Assembly: GCF_000015445.1 (NCBI RefSeq)
Contig: NC_008783.1
Span: 255,001-319,000, forward strand
DNA: 64,000 nt
Direction: 5' to 3'
Source: Bartonella bacilliformis KC583
Lineage (GTDB): Bacteria > Pseudomonadota > Alphaproteobacteria > Rhizobiales > Rhizobiaceae
The notes beneath the pieces were generated by a model that saw only the letters and a list, made by a program, of their open reading frames with translations, was not told the origin of the DNA and did no database searches. Positions 10,362 to 17,772 of this stretch are shown here, in pieces. The position numbers and the translations under genes are program-made. How positions within the stretch are numbered: the stretch's first letter is position 1; each line of letters begins with the position of its first letter.

Positions 10362-10500
10362 GATTGGCTTGATCGAGCTATAATTATAGCAGGCGTTCAC
10401 TTTTGAATTAGCAAATGAAATAACAGGCATTTAATTCCTCGTTATATAAGATACGATACCAAAAGGTACCTTTGGATACAGTATAGTATAGTACTATACT
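10338..10500 (-). pseudogene. par operator plus first ten parA codons, right copy
   Basis: Mirror image of the left copy: palindrome agtatagtactatact at 10485-10500, ATG at 10430, MPVISFANSK, then chimaeric codons to a stop at 10338. On the + strand 10362-10406 encodes DWLDRAIIIAGVHF and a stop, the end of the 11629 gene product with one substitution. The two fragments meet tail to head in a shared cttttga, suggesting a microhomology junction. Confidence 0.85.
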
Positions 10501-10663
10501 ATTTAGTACCACGTTTTTATGTCATCCAAAGATTTACAAGATGGAGAAGTTTCTTCTGACTTTTTTACCAAAAAGAAGAGAGGCCTATTTATCTATAATC
10601 AAACATATCTCAATATGTTCAATAGAGTTTTGAATATATTTTATATATGACAAAGGAAGAGAA

Positions 10664-10966
10664 TTAGCGATGAGTTGCAAGGGGTTGCACAGCGAGACGA
10701 AGACCCATAACTCGCAAAATTGCAGATAGGCTCTTAATTTCTGGATTGCCTTTCTCCGAAAGAGTGCGGTAGAGCTGATTAGCATTTAATTCAGCTGATT
10801 TAGCTACATTTCGCACACCACCAAACGCTTTAGCCATTTGGCGAAGGGCGATCAGTAATTCCGCTGGTTCTCCATCTTCGAGGATGTCGTTTAACAACTC
10901 AACGGCATAAGCTGGATCATTGCGAAACACTTCAGCCATTACCTCATCATATGGTTTGTCTTTCAT
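10664..10966 (-). CDS. HTH antitoxin of a RelE-like module
   Basis: 100 residues of the addiction-module antidote family that accompanies RelE/ParE-fold killer proteins. An acidic N-terminus (VFRNDPAYAVELLNDIL) is followed by a Cro/XRE-type helix-turn-helix (about residues 40-95: LIALRQMAKAFGGVRNVAKSA, LYRTLSEKGNPE). The ATG at 10966 follows a gagaaa ribosome binding site. It lies 30 bases downstream of the toxin gene in the same operon, with the toxin first. A frameshifted copy sits at 7691-7994. Confidence 0.9.
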   Translation of the reverse strand: MKDKPYDEVMAEVFRNDPAYAVELLNDILEDGEPAELLIALRQMAKAFGGVRNVAKSAELNANQLYRTLSEKGNPEIKSLSAILRVMGLRLAVQPLATHR

Positions 10967-10996
10967 TGTTTTTCTCCTATGTTGGAGCTTACTTCA

Positions 10997-11320
10997 TTAA
11001 TTATTTCGGCTAAGCCAGTCACGCCAGTAATTACATGCTCGATCTATATCGGCCTCTTGTTTTCGCTTATCGCCGGCGCAAAGCAGCAAAACAACAGCAA
11101 GGTCTGCTTTGGCGTAATAGACTCGATATCCAGGTCCTACATCGATCCGTAATTCCCAAATGCCTTCACGTAGAGGCTTATGGTCACCAAAATTTCCTAA
11201 CTCGACACGCATGATGCGGCGGTCAATGGCAATTCTGGCTTTGATATCACGTACTTCACTATGCCAATCGGCGAAAATATTGCGGCCAGTTTTGTCGATA
11301 TAGTATTTTATCTCTATCAT
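10997..11320 (-). CDS. RelE/ParE-fold toxin (killer protein)
   Basis: 107 residues of the addiction-module killer protein group, HigB/RelE-like. Family marks are the N-terminal strand IEIKYYIDKTGRNIFADW, the ARIAIDRRIMRVELGNFGDHKPL segment in two parts, GIWELRIDVGPGYRVYYA and LLLCAGDKRKQEADIDRA. Such toxins usually cleave mRNA on the ribosome. It is the first gene of a two-gene operon with the antitoxin at 10664. The sequence appears intact, unlike the HigB at 5121. The target specificity cannot be read from sequence. Confidence 0.9.
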   Translation of the reverse strand: MIEIKYYIDKTGRNIFADWHSEVRDIKARIAIDRRIMRVELGNFGDHKPLREGIWELRIDVGPGYRVYYAKADLAVVLLLCAGDKRKQEADIDRACNYWRDWLSRNN

Positions 11321-11432
11321 GAAGTATATTATCGTTTATAAACGAAAAGTCAAGTAACAATTCTCAAAATCCAACTGAATCATTGCGCACAATGATCTTG
11401 TTCTTCAGGAGGAAAGTGCATTATTATTACAA

Positions 11433-11574
11433 CAAAAAGGCAGGTTGCAAAACTCCTGTCCTAACGAATAAGCTAAGGCCGCGGCGCTACCATTGGATGG
11501 TTTTTGTTTTTCCTTTACGCGGTCCTTAATCAATGGAGCGGCAACAATAGTCAAAAATTGAACTCTAATGATAG
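11433..11574. repeat. direct repeat, copy 2 (vapC remnant and promoter)
   Basis: Matches 10219-10361. Its first bases are the end of a vapC gene with nothing of the rest of vapC upstream, so a vapBC module was deleted or split here. The 3' end of the repeat runs into a complete promoter for the gene pair at 11629. Confidence 0.9.
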
Positions 11575-11586
11575 AATTAGTATAAT
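11558..11586 (+). promoter_or_regulatory. promoter of the 11629-12236 gene pair
   Basis: A near-consensus sigma-70-type promoter: TTGAAC at 11558-11563, 17-base spacer, TATAAT at 11581-11586, about 40 bases before the start codon. In the partial copies at 8302-8316 and 10345-10361 the -35 half is kept but the -10 box is lost. Confidence 0.75.
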
Positions 11587-11628
11587 AAGCCTCTATCTTG
11601 ATAAAGACAGTATAAGGATGTGTTTTCT

Positions 11629-11934
11629 ATGAATAAAAAACCCCCCAAAAGCTACATGAGCGAGGAAGAACGCGAAAAATTGAAAGCAAGGGGTATCTCT
11701 CCAAGTGACATTTATGTTTTTGAATCACGAGCAGCCGATAAAGCCAATGACGAAAAGACCTCGTGGGAATGGCTAGCTATGGGGGAACTTCCAGCCCATG
11801 CGCTTTTAGGTCTTAAAAAAAGATGTGGTGCACAATTCATTCGTGATATGGGCTTTCCAACCAAAAAGGCTGATGCTGAATATGGACCAGATTGGCTTGA
11901 TAGAGATATAATTATAGCGGGCGTTCACTTTTGA
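11629..11934 (+). CDS. unknown small protein, first gene of an overlapping pair
   Basis: 101 residues. The ATG at 11629 fits the AGGA ribosome binding site at about 11614 better than the in-frame GTG at 11620. It is a soluble, lysine- and acid-rich protein beginning NKKPPKSYMSEEEREKLKA, with a C-terminal DWLDRDIIIAGVHF. I do not recognise the family. Its stop TGA overlaps the TTG start of the next gene, it has its own near-consensus promoter, and 15-codon remnants of the same 3' end sit in both arms of the inverted repeat. This arrangement resembles an addiction module or plasmid cargo, but nothing in the sequence proves a toxin or antitoxin role. Confidence 0.65.
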   Translation: MNKKPPKSYMSEEEREKLKARGISPSDIYVFESRAADKANDEKTSWEWLAMGELPAHALLGLKKRCGAQFIRDMGFPTKKADAEYGPDWLDRDIIIAGVHF

Positions 11935-12236
11935 TTGGAAAATTAGCTAAATTCATAGCCCAAGAATATACGTTAATGGAAATGAATGTTGAGACTGTCG
12001 AAGTCAGAGCGTTACACGAGTTGCGGACTGATTTCTGTAATCATGTTTTATCGATTGGGCAGAGTGGCGATTTGTCGTTAATTATTGAAGCGGAATATAA
12101 CATTATTATAGAGGATTTGAAGCGATATGCTAACAGTCCAGGAATGATTAGTAGCCTGGAAACGGCATTAATTGAGATAAACTCTATCAAAAAGCACACG
12201 AAAAAGATGTATCGCTGTAAGAGCGTTTTGAATTAA
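11931..12236 (+). CDS. unknown small protein, second gene of an overlapping pair
   Basis: 101 residues starting at a TTG that overlaps the stop of the preceding gene (ttga), so translation is probably coupled. Mostly helical and acidic, with MEMNVETVEVRALHELRTDF and a lysine-rich end (KKHTKKMYRCKSVLN). No recognised domain. The last codons (gttttgaattaa) run straight into an inverted remnant of the parA start, and the shared ttttgaatta suggests the gene was joined to that remnant by recombination at a short homology, so the true 3' end may have been altered. Confidence 0.6.
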   Translation: MIGKLAKFIAQEYTLMEMNVETVEVRALHELRTDFCNHVLSIGQSGDLSLIIEAEYNIIIEDLKRYANSPGMISSLETALIEINSIKKHTKKMYRCKSVLN

Positions 12237-12325
12237 CAAATGAAATAACAGGCATTTAATTTCTCGTTATATATGGTACTAAAAGGTACTATACTATATA
12301 GTACTATACAGTATCCAAAGGTACC
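12226..12325 (-). pseudogene. par operator plus first ten parA codons, third copy
   Basis: On the - strand an ATG at 12255 starts MPVISFVNSK, after which the sequence changes to the tail of the unknown gene at 11931. The break falls at the same codon as in the copies at 8228 and 10430. Upstream are the operator-like repeats, with a 12-bp perfect palindrome tatagtactata at 12297-12308 and flanking ggtacc/ggtact motifs. Confidence 0.8.
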
Positions 12326-12359
12326 TTGTATGTACTCAATCTCTAGAGAACGTTAGGAT

Positions 12360-12480
12360 ACTAGGAAAATTATTGTTATTTGTTGATGCTCTGGCTTGTG
12401 GTCAATGCAGGTCGGTCACTACGGCGCTCAATGGGTTGCGCGTTCCCTTCCCTTTCTCCACTGCGCACTGCGCGTCGCTT
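12360..12480. repeat. inverted copy of the region upstream of the par operator
   Basis: This segment is similar, in reverse complement, to about 13790-13905 (shared gaaaattgttattt, ggcttgcggtcaatgc-like, ggcgctcaa and gcgttccc blocks, roughly 75-80% by eye). The open frame at 12380-12664 begins within this repeat, so its first 33 or so codons are not a real protein N-terminus. Confidence 0.75.
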
Positions 12481-12489
12481 AATCAATAG

Positions 12490-12737
12490 AGGACACAGTG
12501 TATCCAGACGTCGAAAAAATGGTTTGCCTTATGACGAGGCACGCCAAGCACTGGCATCACATTTTACACGGTTAAGCAATTTGGATAAATCTCGCTTAAT
12601 GACAGCTGAAAAATCTATTATCGATGCACGCAAAAAATATGAAAATGGCTCGAAAACTTTATGAAAAAATGCAAGATAAAGTTCTCGATGTATCTCTTTC
12701 ACATGATAAAAGTGATCGTTATAAGAGCTTTATTTAG
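12490..12737 (+). pseudogene. frameshifted fragment of an unknown helical protein
   Basis: The frame reading LPYDEARQALASHFTRLSNL and on to SIIDARKKY stops at 12664, but skipping one base at the run of six A (12632-12637) continues as MKMARKLYEKMQDKVLDVSL to a stop at 12737. Joined, the two make a continuous helical, charged segment of about 80 residues. It has no start of its own and its 3' end overlaps the partition gene. It may be the C-terminal part of a plasmid mobilisation or transfer protein; that is a guess. Confidence 0.45.
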
Positions 12738-13002
12738 TAATGCCCTGCCCTTGTTCAAAAGCATTCATAAGCACTTCTAAAAATGCGCCATGGTGGTAAC
12801 GGTTTTGTTTTGCCATAGTACGAAAACGATTAAGAATAGCTGTACTAGTTTTGATATTGATTTGTGCATCATCTGATTGCTCACGGCTTGGAAATGCAAC
12901 CATCTTGTCAATCTTTTTGCGTTCTGTAATATTTGATGTAGGATTTTTGGGTTTGAACTCATCGAGTGCTGCAAAATCTAAAGGTTTTCTTTCACTATTC
13001 AT
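12730..13002 (-). CDS. ribbon-helix-helix partner of ParA
   Basis: 90 residues. The N-terminal 45 residues are polar and probably flexible; the C-terminal part (DAQINIKTSTAILNRFRTMA then HHGAFLEVLMNAFEQ) fits a ribbon-helix-helix DNA-binding domain. Small proteins of this kind act as the centromere-binding partner of short ParA ATPases and repress the par operon. Its ATG shares one base with the parA stop (taatg), so the two are translated together. No larger ParB is seen. The partner role is inferred from position and fold. Confidence 0.75.
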   Translation of the reverse strand: MNSERKPLDFAALDEFKPKNPTSNITERKKIDKMVAFPSREQSDDAQINIKTSTAILNRFRTMAKQNRYHHGAFLEVLMNAFEQGQGITK

Positions 13003-13688
13003 TATACAGATTCCTCTTTGTTTTGATTTGCTTTCAATTTAGTAACAACCTCTGCTGTAAATAATTCAATGTTATCGATAGCTGCTTTGAGGTTATTAAC
13101 TTCTTTGGGATTGAGGTTCCGATGGGAACCACCAGTTGAAAAAATTGCCGAGAATGCATCTCGTTCATGGATCTCTGTTTCAAAGGTATCAATTTGAGGA
13201 TTTTCCTTAAATTGATAGGATACAAAGCGAGAAGTTCGTGATTTTGCAATGACTTTAGATTGAGTAAATAGTACAGCATAAAAAATCGGCCGGCGCACAG
13301 CTTTCATATCTCGATGAATTTTTTTTATAATTTCAATGGCGGTTTCAGCATCTTGTTGTTGTTCTTTCATCGGAATGATAACTAAATCAGACTGGCTGAT
13401 AGCATAACTCGTTAAACGAGATGCTGTCCCTTCCAAATCGACAATTACAAATGGATCACGAGCAGCAGCAGTTTCAATTTCATCTAAAATAGTCTTTTCT
13501 GACTCATTGGTAATAACCGTAAGATTTTCTGGTTTCCCTGGTAATTGAGACCATGTGCTCAAGGGATGACGAGGATCAGCGTCAATGATAGTAACAGGTT
13601 TAGTATTAGCAAGCTCACAAGCAAGCAACAAAGCAGAAGTTGTTTTACCACTTCCCCCTTTTGAATTAGCAAATGAAATAACAGGCAT
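13002..13688 (-). CDS. parA: ParA-family partition ATPase
   Basis: 228 residues, close to the short plasmid ParA/VirC1-like group. The deviant Walker A is complete (SKGGSGKTTSALLLA, residues 9-23), DADPRHPLSTWSQL gives the A' aspartate region (about residues 38-51), and FVIVDLEGTAS the Walker B (about residues 81-91). It has no N-terminal DNA-binding extension, so operon control probably falls to the small ribbon-helix-helix partner. It lies downstream of a palindromic operator and next to a replication-initiator fragment, so the pair most likely came from a plasmid. Three extra copies of its first ten codons occur within 5.5 kb. Confidence 0.9.
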   Translation of the reverse strand: MPVISFANSKGGSGKTTSALLLACELANTKPVTIIDADPRHPLSTWSQLPGKPENLTVITNESEKTILDEIETAAARDPFVIVDLEGTASRLTSYAISQSDLVIIPMKEQQQDAETAIEIIKKIHRDMKAVRRPIFYAVLFTQSKVIAKSRTSRFVSYQFKENPQIDTFETEIHERDAFSAIFSTGGSHRNLNPKEVNNLKAAIDNIELFTAEVVTKLKANQNKEESV

Positions 13689-13697
13689 TTAATTCCT

Positions 13698-13790
13698 CGT
13701 TATATAAGGTATAGTACCAAAAGATACTATATAGTATAGTACTATACTGTACTAATTAGTACTCTACAGTATCTAAAGGTATCTTTTAGC
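13698..13790 (-). promoter_or_regulatory. parA promoter/operator with nested palindromes
   Basis: A dense set of short inverted repeats lies directly upstream of parA: the perfect 16-bp palindrome agtatagtactatact (13733-13748), atactatatagtat beside it, and repeated ggta/agtac(t) motifs up to 13785. This is the likely binding site of the partition repressor and perhaps the centromere. Related copies at 8147-8215, 10443-10510 and 12262-12325 keep the central palindrome. Confidence 0.7.
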
Positions 13791-14034
13791 ACGCGACGCG
13801 AAGAAGAAGAGAGGGAGGGGAACGCGTAACCCGTTGAGCGCCTTAGTGACCACGCATTGACCGCAAGCCAAAGCGTTGAAGAAAATAACAATTTTCTATG
13901 ACCGGAGTTGTCCATTAAGACGCTTTGCGTCCTGGGTCAATTTTTACTTAACGGCTTTAGTTATTAAGCCGGCTGTGGAATATTGTTAGCCGTAGAGTAT
14001 TATTCATATAATGACATTAAGTATAGAGAATAGT
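13791..14034. other. stretch between the par operon and the rep fragment
   Basis: No gene. 13790-13905 is the mate of the inverted copy at 12360-12480. About 13905-13990 contains 'gacgctttgcgtcc', a small hairpin. This position, between partition and replication genes, is where a plasmid origin or incompatibility RNA might have lain; I see no iterons. Confidence 0.4.
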
Positions 14035-14373
14035 CTAAGGACGACCGCGTTTTTCAAACCATTTGCGGCAAAAACCGAGAAATGCTTTATCTGGATTACG
14101 TGGCGCATCAAAACCACCATCAACCATCCAGTTTCGCCATTCTTGCTCTAAGTAATATACGTCCCATCCGGGAGCTACAATTCTGGCTTCTTGCATTGTA
14201 TCTGCATTGAGATCACTAGGAACAGATTGCTGTATAAGAGATTTTTCTGGCATTGTACCCCGATTAACGAACATCACTACATCGGTTTCGGTGTTAAAGT
14301 TTATATGATAGTCAGGTAGATAATCGTGCTTTGTTAAATGTCTGATGATATGGCGAAACTTCTTTTCAGAACT
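14035..14373 (-). pseudogene. C-terminal remnant of a plasmid replication initiator
   Basis: An open frame without a start codon runs from a stop at 14374-14376 to 14035: SSEKKFRHIIRHL, LPDYHINFNTETDVVMFVNR and, near the end, APGWDVYYLEQEWRNWM, then PRNPDKAFLGFCRKWFEKRG. The LPDYRI-like and GWD-YxLE-xWRxW...F-xFCRKW pattern is what I know from the C-terminus of RepA-type plasmid replication initiators. The ATG at 14277 would leave out the conserved LPDY part, so it is not a genuine start. I take this as the 3' third of a lost rep gene. Confidence 0.65.
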
Positions 14374-14376
14374 TTA

Positions 14377-14681
14377 GGTAAATTTTCTTTAGTTGCTGTA
14401 TATATTTTAAAGATTATTGTATGTAAATTTATGAGCTATCAAATATTAGAAAAGATAAGGATTTAAAGATTTAAACTTTCCTTTCTTATAATAAAAATGA
14501 CTGATATATAAATAAAAATATATTTTATAGTGTGATGTAATTATCAAGAAATTTTGAGCTGAATAATATGAAAATTAGAAAAATCTAAAATGAAGAATCA
14601 CACTTGCTAAGAGGTTTCACTATAAGGAACCGTTTATTTTTAAATGTTAGCGTTATTTTGCCAAACACGATGGAGAAAATT
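14377..14681. other. purA upstream region
   Basis: About 300 very AT-rich bases. It probably marks the right border of the accessory segment and includes the purA promoter. No repeat or gene recognised. Confidence 0.4.
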
Positions 14682-15971
14682 ATGGCCAATGTAGTAGTTG
14701 TCGGTACACAGTGGGGCGATGAGGGCAAAGGTAAAATCGTCGATTGGTTATCAGAGCAGGCAGACGTTGTAGTCAGATATCAAGGGGGGCACAATGCAGG
14801 TCACACATTGGTTATTAACGGAATTAGTTATAAATTGTCACTTTTGCCATCTGGTGTAGTTCGTGGAAAGTTATCAGTTATTGGTAATGGTGTTGTGGTT
14901 GATCCTCATCATTTTGTTTCAGAGTTAAAAAAACTACGTGATCAAGGTGTAGAGATTACACCCAAAGTTTTGCGTGTTGCTGAAAATGCTTCTTTAATTC
15001 TTTCTGTGCATCGTGATCTTGATGCTGCTCGGGAAAATGGTATTTCGGGTCTGACAATTGGAACGACAAAGCGTGGTATTGGTCCTGCTTATGAAGATAA
15101 GGTCGGTCGTCGCTCTATTCGTATGATAGATTTAGCAGAAACTAATACGCTTATGGCTAAGATTGAACGTCTTTTGAGACATCATAATGCTTTGCGTCGC
15201 GGTATGGGCATTGCAGAAATTGATCCAAAAACGCTCTATGATGAATTGATGCAAGTCGCAGATGAAATTTTGCCTTTTATGGATTGTACATGGCGCCTTT
15301 TGGATGAAAGACATCGAATGGGACAGCGTATTCTTTTTGAAGGAGCGCAAGGCGCATCTTTGGATAATGATTTTGGGACTTATCCTTATGTAACATCATC
15401 TAACACAGTTTCTGGGCAAGCTTTTATTGGTTCAGGTATGGGGCCTGGTTCGGTTCATTATGTTTTGGGTATTGCAAAGGCTTATACAACACGTGTAGGA
15501 GAAGGGCCGTTTCCAACAGAACAGGTGAATGATGTTGGCGAATTTTTGGGGATGCGTGGGAATGAATTTGGCGTTGTGACAGGGCGAAAACGTCGATGTG
15601 GTTGGTTTGATGCTGTTTTAGTTCGTCAGATGGTAAAAATTTGTAGTGTTCGTGGTATTGCACTGACAAAACTTGATGTTTTAGATGGTTTAGATGAAAT
15701 TAAGATTTGTATTGGCTATGAAATAGATGGTAGAAAGATTGACTATCTGCCGTCTTGTATAGAGGAACAAGCTCGTGTAAAGCCAATCTACGAAACATTA
15801 GAGGGCTGGAAAGAAGCAACAGCATGCACGTTGAATTGGGAAGAATTACCGGTGCAGGCTATCAAATATGTGCGCCGTATTGAAGAGTTGATCGGTGTAC
15901 CAATTGCTTTATTGTCAACCAGTCCTGAGCGTGAAGATACAATCTTTATCATTGATCCCTTTGCAGATTAA
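14682..15971 (+). CDS. purA: adenylosuccinate synthetase
   Basis: 429 residues. Joins IMP and aspartate with GTP to form adenylosuccinate, the committed step to AMP. The ATG at 14682 is chosen over an upstream one because of the ggag ribosome binding site ten bases before it and because the family N-terminus [20 protein letters not shown] begins there. Other marks: [31 protein letters not shown] and [13 protein letters not shown]. Length fits the family. It follows the plasmid-like region; the protein itself is ordinary. Confidence 0.97.
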   Translation: MANVVVVGTQWGDEGKGKIVDWLSEQADVVVRYQGGHNAGHTLVINGISYKLSLLPSGVVRGKLSVIGNGVVVDPHHFVSELKKLRDQGVEITPKVLRVAENASLILSVHRDLDAARENGISGLTIGTTKRGIGPAYEDKVGRRSIRMIDLAETNTLMAKIERLLRHHNALRRGMGIAEIDPKTLYDELMQVADEILPFMDCTWRLLDERHRMGQRILFEGAQGASLDNDFGTYPYVTSSNTVSGQAFIGSGMGPGSVHYVLGIAKAYTTRVGEGPFPTEQVNDVGEFLGMRGNEFGVVTGRKRRCGWFDAVLVRQMVKICSVRGIALTKLDVLDGLDEIKICIGYEIDGRKIDYLPSCIEEQARVKPIYETLEGWKEATACTLNWEELPVQAIKYVRRIEELIGVPIALLSTSPEREDTIFIIDPFAD

Positions 15972-16222
15972 TTTTTGTTTTTACACTTCGATGTTGGGTT
16001 GAATTTTTTCTGTTTTTTAGTGAGCGTATTATTATAGCTTGAGGAATAGGAAACAGAGAGGCAATAAGTACATATTCACTTCAACGACTAACAGAGTTAG
16101 TATTCATTATTGAATGGTAGAAACTGGAAAATTATGAGAAGAGTGAAATAAGACACTGAGAGTGTTTTAATCTTTGTAAATTGAAAATTTCCCCCTTAAG
16201 TTTGAGAAAGACTATATAAAAT

Positions 16223-17722
16223 ATGGTGGATTTCGTTGGAATTTTAAAAAAGACGATTGATGCGCAAAATAATGTTACGCCCCAAGTGCGTAAACAAGTT
16301 TATGAACGGGCGATTGAAACATTAGAACATAAACTTGTAGAAGCAAACATGCCAGAAACAGTGATAGATGCGCAAAGGCAGGCTTTGCAAAGTGCTATTT
16401 CTGTTGTTGAAGAAGAATATTTGGCGGTTGAAAAGGAGTTACTTTCTTCAGTTATTGGGTGGAAATTTACAAATGAATTTGATGATCATAAACGAACACC
16501 AAGCACCGCATTCTTAAAATCTAAGGTGATGTCGGTTTTTGTTACAAAACAACAACACTCATTTGTTACTGAATCGATAAAAAATGAAATATTGAACAAA
16601 TCTTCAAAAATATTGAGTATACCAGATGCTGAGCTTGTCAATATGGATAGTTTTTTTGCTTCTGAGCATAAGATAAATCAGAATATTGAGAAAAAGAAGT
16701 CCAAAAACGATGCAATTTCTTCTGCGCAGGTAGATAATTTTCATATTATTTCGCATATTTTTGCTCAGGCTTTGCAGCGTGCTAATCGGGCATCTGTACG
16801 AAAGCGTATTGTGATAGGTGTTTGTGTCTTTGTTAGTTTTTGTTTTGTATTCATAAGTGCTTTTTTTGTTGGTAAACGCGTGTTTGTATCAAGTGATCAT
16901 CAATTACAAGAGGATGATACTTACGTTCCTAATCTATCATCGACAGTAGTCCAGGCTAACCCAAAATTAACGCAACGTTTATTGGAGGATGGGAGTGAAA
17001 TTAATGTTGGTCCAGTTGAGGAAGAGGAAGCTCAAGGTGAAAAAGGAACCTCAACAGTTGTTGCTAACGATATAAACTCGATGAAACATGCAGGTGAAGT
17101 TGTATTTTATCAATCCCGTACAGATTATGATGCAGAAAAGGTGGCAACAGGAAGTGCGTTGTGGTCACTTGTAAAGGAAACTTCTGTTAATGGTCAGTCA
17201 GAAGAATTAGCTATACGAGGTGATATAAAGATTCCAGATGAGGGATTGTCATTACGGTTAACCCTACGTCGTAATACCGATCTGTCTTTACCTGCAGCCT
17301 ATATTATGGATCTTATTTTTATCACTTCTGATAAATTTTCAGGTCAAGCAATCAGTGATATTAAAACTTTAACTTTTAAGGCAAGTGAACAATCTGTCGG
17401 TCAGGCTTTAACAAGGACTGTTGTTGCTAAGATTGATGATGATTTTTTTCTTGTTGCATTAAGTGGTCATTATCCGTTTCTTAACCGAAATCTACAACTA
17501 ATACGTGAATTAGATTGGATACGTTTGGTGATGAATGATAAAAACGGTCGTGTGAACGAATTAACCTTTGCAAAAGGGGAGACAGGAGAAGCTATCTTTA
17601 ATCAGGTTATTGGACAATGGCTTGCGCAAACAAATAAATCAACAGCTTCTGAATCAACAAAGAAAAATGCTGATATAGATGGGATGAAAAGCAGTAAATT
17701 TACAGATACAGACCCTCTATAA
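16223..17722 (+). CDS. membrane-anchored protein of unknown function
   Basis: 499 residues. The N-terminal ~190 residues are predicted soluble and partly coiled (YERAIETLEHKLVEANMPE); a single membrane segment follows at about 196-216 (VIGVCVFVSFCFVFISAFF), then an acidic linker and a periplasmic C-terminal domain (about 290-470) with ELAIRGDIKIPDEGLSL and SDIKTLTFKASE. It resembles the conserved hypothetical protein found beside purA and rpoH in other Rhizobiales, as far as I can recall. It converges on rpoH with a shared terminator hairpin. No enzyme motif is visible. Confidence 0.75.
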   Translation: MVDFVGILKKTIDAQNNVTPQVRKQVYERAIETLEHKLVEANMPETVIDAQRQALQSAISVVEEEYLAVEKELLSSVIGWKFTNEFDDHKRTPSTAFLKSKVMSVFVTKQQHSFVTESIKNEILNKSSKILSIPDAELVNMDSFFASEHKINQNIEKKKSKNDAISSAQVDNFHIISHIFAQALQRANRASVRKRIVIGVCVFVSFCFVFISAFFVGKRVFVSSDHQLQEDDTYVPNLSSTVVQANPKLTQRLLEDGSEINVGPVEEEEAQGEKGTSTVVANDINSMKHAGEVVFYQSRTDYDAEKVATGSALWSLVKETSVNGQSEELAIRGDIKIPDEGLSLRLTLRRNTDLSLPAAYIMDLIFITSDKFSGQAISDIKTLTFKASEQSVGQALTRTVVAKIDDDFFLVALSGHYPFLNRNLQLIRELDWIRLVMNDKNGRVNELTFAKGETGEAIFNQVIGQWLAQTNKSTASESTKKNADIDGMKSSKFTDTDPL

Positions 17723-17751
17723 ACTAAATTTAAGGCTTAAGTTTATAGAGG
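17714..17751. terminator. hairpin between convergent genes
   Basis: A perfect 12-bp stem, cctctataaact (17714-17725) with agtttatagagg (17740-17751) and a 14-base loop, spanning the stop codon of the upstream gene. It lies between convergent genes and may act in both directions, though the T tracts on either side are weak. Confidence 0.5.
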
Positions 17752-17772
17752 AGGCTTTAATTCTGGTTAATT

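Larger units (their letters stand above)
10312..11044. repeat. right arm of the ~733-bp inverted repeat
   Basis: Reverse complement of 7613-8346. This arm contains the intact antitoxin gene, the last codons of the intact toxin, the operator with the first ten parA codons (- strand) and 15 terminal codons of a copy of the 11629 gene. Homology ends within the toxin gene, so the right side is the more complete and probably the parental copy. Confidence 0.93.

Noticed and set aside
12380..12664. 94-codon protein starting at 12380
   Set aside because: The first third lies in an inverted copy of non-coding DNA; only the later part looks like coding sequence, and it is frameshifted.
14035..14277. 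Intact small gene from the ATG at 14277
   Set aside because: Conserved residues continue upstream of that ATG without any start codon, so it is a gene remnant.
7428..14681. Prophage
   Set aside because: No capsid, terminase, tail or tyrosine integrase genes; partition and rep remnants favour a plasmid.
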